The notes under the pieces were generated by a model. It was given only the letters and a program-made list of their open reading frames with translations. It did no database searches and had not been told where the DNA came from. Below, piece after piece: positions 61,736 through 64,000 of a stretch of 64,000 nucleotides of DNA (positions are counted from its first letter, which is position 1; every line of letters starts with the position of its first letter). The stretch is from Sphingorhabdus sp. (GTDB lineage Bacteria > Pseudomonadota > Alphaproteobacteria > Sphingomonadales > Sphingomonadaceae), in the NCBI RefSeq assembly GCF_023910635.1, contig NZ_JAAVVZ010000012.1, positions 22,229 through 86,228 on the forward strand. The letters run 5' to 3'. The translations under genes and the position numbers were made by a program.

Positions 61736-64000
61736 ATGGCATATTGGTTATGCGACAGAAGGCGGCAGCAAAAATCATCTCCCGTCATGCGCTTCGACCC
61801 GCGCTTTTGGACCGTGAATTTTCCACGCCCGATGATGGCGTCGGTGGTGACGACTGGCCCGGAATCCTTGCGCGCAGACGCGGTATTTTATCGCAGTGAT
61901 GATCTGGCGGGCTTGATCTGGGACAGCGTCGATGCATGGGACCACCCATTGCTCGCTTATGAAACCAACCGCGATTACCGACGGCTGACCATCAGTTTCC
62001 GGTGGCGGTCTGAAGGCATCATGCCGTTAAATGCCGTCAACGGGCCGACGCTGACCATATCTGGCCGCGACGCCAATGGTGCGGCCAAAAGCTGGTATGT
62101 GCGGTTGTGGAATTATGCCGTTGGCACGCCGCAGGAGGCAGAGATTGTCCTCGATTTTAGCGATCTTTCTGGCGGGTTTTTATTGCCGCAAGAGGGCGAC
62201 CCTGTGTTTGCGGGCGACATTGACCGGATGTTCATTTCGCTCGTTCCGCCAAGCTATACGGGCCAGCCGGGCAACCTTGCTGCGCCAGCCTCAGCATGGG
62301 TCGAATTGTCCGAAATCCGCTGCGATGGCGCGGGCGTGATGCTCGATACGGGTGATGTGATGATCCCCGAACATGACCTGAAAATGGCGACGGGCTATGA
62401 TGATGCCTATAACCAGACGCCAGCACGGCTCTTGCGGCAAATCCACGCTTTGGGCTATCGCGGGACGATCAACCATTATGTCGGCATGAGCCATTATTTT
62501 CGGTTAGAAAAGCTGGGCAATGCGCATTATGTAAGCTTAACGGGCGGGGCGTTGAATATGCCCTGCATCGCTTGGCACAGTAGCTTTGCCGCGCAAGCCA
62601 AGATGCTTGGGTTCGACCTGATTTTTTCGTTAAGTTATGAATTGTTCGACGCGCACAGCTGGAATGACTGGAAACAACGCGCGGCCAACGGTGACCCGGC
62701 GCTGACGGGTTGGGAGCCGCCATCGACATTGTTGTCGCCAGCGCATGCAGGCGCGATGAATTACCTGAAGGCCGTTGCGCGGGCCTTTGTCGCGATATTG
62801 AAAGACGCCGGATTGCCGGTGAAGTTCCAGATAGGCGAGCCGTGGTGGTGGATCATGCCCGACGGGCGGATTTGCCTATATGATACGGCGGCGACGGCAG
62901 CCTTTGGGGCGCTGTCGGTGAGCATCGCGAGTATAAAGGGCCCCAAAACGGCGGCGCAAAAGGCGATGCTGGATCGGGCCGGGGAATTGCTCGCCGCGTC
63001 CACAGCATCGATCTGCGATGCCGTGCGGGCGGAAGCCGGGAGCTTAAGCGCGCAGACTTTATTGCTGGTGTATTTGCCGACGGTGCTGGAGGCCGATGCG
63101 CCTGAGGCAATGCGCGCAAATGTGCCATTGGACTGGGCAAAGCCCGCGTTCGATGTGTTGCAACTGGAAGATTATGACTGGGTTATCACGGGCAATCATG
63201 GGGCGACGCGGCGGGCGGTTCCGTTGATGGCGACGCGCCTGGGTTATCCTGTCGCGCAGCAGCATTATTTCACCGGCTTCGTCCTTCGGCCCGAAGACAC
63301 AGCGCAATGGCGCGAAATTGCCTTTGCCGCAGCGCAAAGCCGGGCGCGCGGTGCGGCACAAACTTATGTCTGGGCGCTGCCGCAGATCGCGCGCGATGGC
63401 TTTACCTATTTTGAAATTGGACAACAGGAGGACGCGGTGCAGGAATTTGAAGACGTGCTTTTTCCGCTGCAAATCGGGCGTGAGGCAGAAGTGACTGCCG
63501 CATTTTCAACCAATGTTGTGACCACGCTTTCGGGCCATGAACGGCGCAACAGCAGTTGGAGCAATGCGCGTTTAAGCTATGATGTTGGTCCGGGCGTGCG
63601 GTCCGAAGCGGAGTTGGGGCAATTACTGTCTTTCTTTCGCGCACGGCGTGGTCCGGCAGTCGGGTTTCGCTTCACTGACCCGTTCGATAACAGCTCGAAC
63701 GGGATGACGAGCAACCCCAATATGTTGAATCAAAGTCTTGGGTTGGGCGACGGTGTGCGCACGGCGTTTCCCTTGCTAAAAACCTATGGGGCGGATGGCC
63801 AAGTGCGCCGTATTACCCGACCGGTTGCGGCATCGGTCCTGGTTGCTGTGAATGGCGTGACGGCGACGGGCTGGTCGCTCTCGGTAGGTGGAGTCGTAAG
63901 CTTTGCCGCGGCACCGCCTGCTGGCGCAGTCGTGACCGCTGGATATCGTTTCGACGTTCCGGTTCGCTTTGCCTCCGACCAAATGGATATGGCGCGGGCG
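61736..64000 (+). CDS. GTA distal tail protein: N-terminal TIM-barrel domain fused to DUF2460 (g12-like), partial
   Basis: 755 codons are open and run off the end. ATG 61736 is four bases after g11. N-terminal region MRFDPRFWTVNFPRPMMASV, RRLTISFRWRSEGIMPLNAV and a TIM-barrel part: RQIHALGYRGTINHYVGMSH, ALNMPCIAWHSSFAAQAKML, KFQIGEPWWWIMPDGRICLY, VLQLEDYDWVITGNHGATRR (Glu/Asp residues of a glycosidase-like barrel). The C-terminal part is DUF2460: FEDVLFPLQIGREAEVTAAF, SSWSNARLSYDVGPGVRSEA. In RcGTA g12 is DUF2460 alone (~210 aa), so the N-terminal barrel is an expansion. It may recognise or cut surface glycans. Confidence 0.85.
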   Translation, partial: MAYWLCDRRRQQKSSPVMRFDPRFWTVNFPRPMMASVVTTGPESLRADAVFYRSDDLAGLIWDSVDAWDHPLLAYETNRDYRRLTISFRWRSEGIMPLNAVNGPTLTISGRDANGAAKSWYVRLWNYAVGTPQEAEIVLDFSDLSGGFLLPQEGDPVFAGDIDRMFISLVPPSYTGQPGNLAAPASAWVELSEIRCDGAGVMLDTGDVMIPEHDLKMATGYDDAYNQTPARLLRQIHALGYRGTINHYVGMSHYFRLEKLGNAHYVSLTGGALNMPCIAWHSSFAAQAKMLGFDLIFSLSYELFDAHSWNDWKQRAANGDPALTGWEPPSTLLSPAHAGAMNYLKAVARAFVAILKDAGLPVKFQIGEPWWWIMPDGRICLYDTAATAAFGALSVSIASIKGPKTAAQKAMLDRAGELLAASTASICDAVRAEAGSLSAQTLLLVYLPTVLEADAPEAMRANVPLDWAKPAFDVLQLEDYDWVITGNHGATRRAVPLMATRLGYPVAQQHYFTGFVLRPEDTAQWREIAFAAAQSRARGAAQTYVWALPQIARDGFTYFEIGQQEDAVQEFEDVLFPLQIGREAEVTAAFSTNVVTTLSGHERRNSSWSNARLSYDVGPGVRSEAELGQLLSFFRARRGPAVGFRFTDPFDNSSNGMTSNPNMLNQSLGLGDGVRTAFPLLKTYGADGQVRRITRPVAASVLVAVNGVTATGWSLSVGGVVSFAAAPPAGAVVTAGYRFDVPVRFASDQMDMARA

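Overview
The window is a chromosomal stretch of an alphaproteobacterium, most likely a member of the Sphingomonadales (Sphingopyxis/Sphingorhabdus-like). The support is gene order and gene form: cpoB-tilS, rpmF-plsX-fabH-ihfA-merR, aroQ-accB-accC, a ThiS-ThiG fusion, a class I lysyl-tRNA synthetase, and a sphingomonad-style gene transfer agent (GTA) head-tail cluster. No rRNA, tRNA or CRISPR array was found.

Layout. 1-9.4 kb: envelope and metabolic genes (tilS, cpoB, RodZ-like, ptsP, two YdcH/DUF465 genes, an ABC exporter, PHB depolymerase, dipeptide epimerase). 9.35-13.1 kb: an accessory patch with an AbiE-type toxin-antitoxin pair, a GIY-YIG nuclease with a possible modified-base reader domain, and the tail of a type ISP restriction enzyme. 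These are separated by direct copies of a ~90-100 bp repeat (family 2). 13.2-48.6 kb: mostly housekeeping genes (thiolase/MaoC, MscS, fatty-acid/phospholipid operon, DinG-type helicase, lysK, acc genes, thiamine, a LytS/LytTR two-component pair, trmB, metK, lnt, roxA, rluE). 48.6-51.1 kb: a second accessory patch (DUF3800, MerR-DUF433/DUF5615 toxin-antitoxin). 51.2-64 kb: the GTA-like cluster from small terminase through portal, protease, capsid, connectors, tail tube and tape measure to a TIM-barrel/DUF2460 distal tail protein that runs off the end.

Two themes stand out. (1) A family of palindromic MITE-like elements (ends GGGTCAGGACC...GGTCCTGACCC, flanked by TA) occurs at least seven times, plus half copies. 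Deleting an element together with one TA restores an ATG and Shine-Dalgarno for the MAPEG gene and an intact reading frame for a small zinc-ribbon gene. This identifies TA as the duplicated target and shows that the insertions have altered starts, stops and reading frames. (2) The GTA cluster carries cargo. In frame with the portal gene, directly after its amber stop, lies a glycine-rich linker and a DNA/RNA non-specific endonuclease domain, followed by two tandem YezG/DUF600-type immunity genes. This looks like a portal-tethered polymorphic toxin, with the fusion now split by (or expressed through) a single TAG codon. Upstream, a toxin-antitoxin operon sits between two copies of what looks like the GTA promoter.
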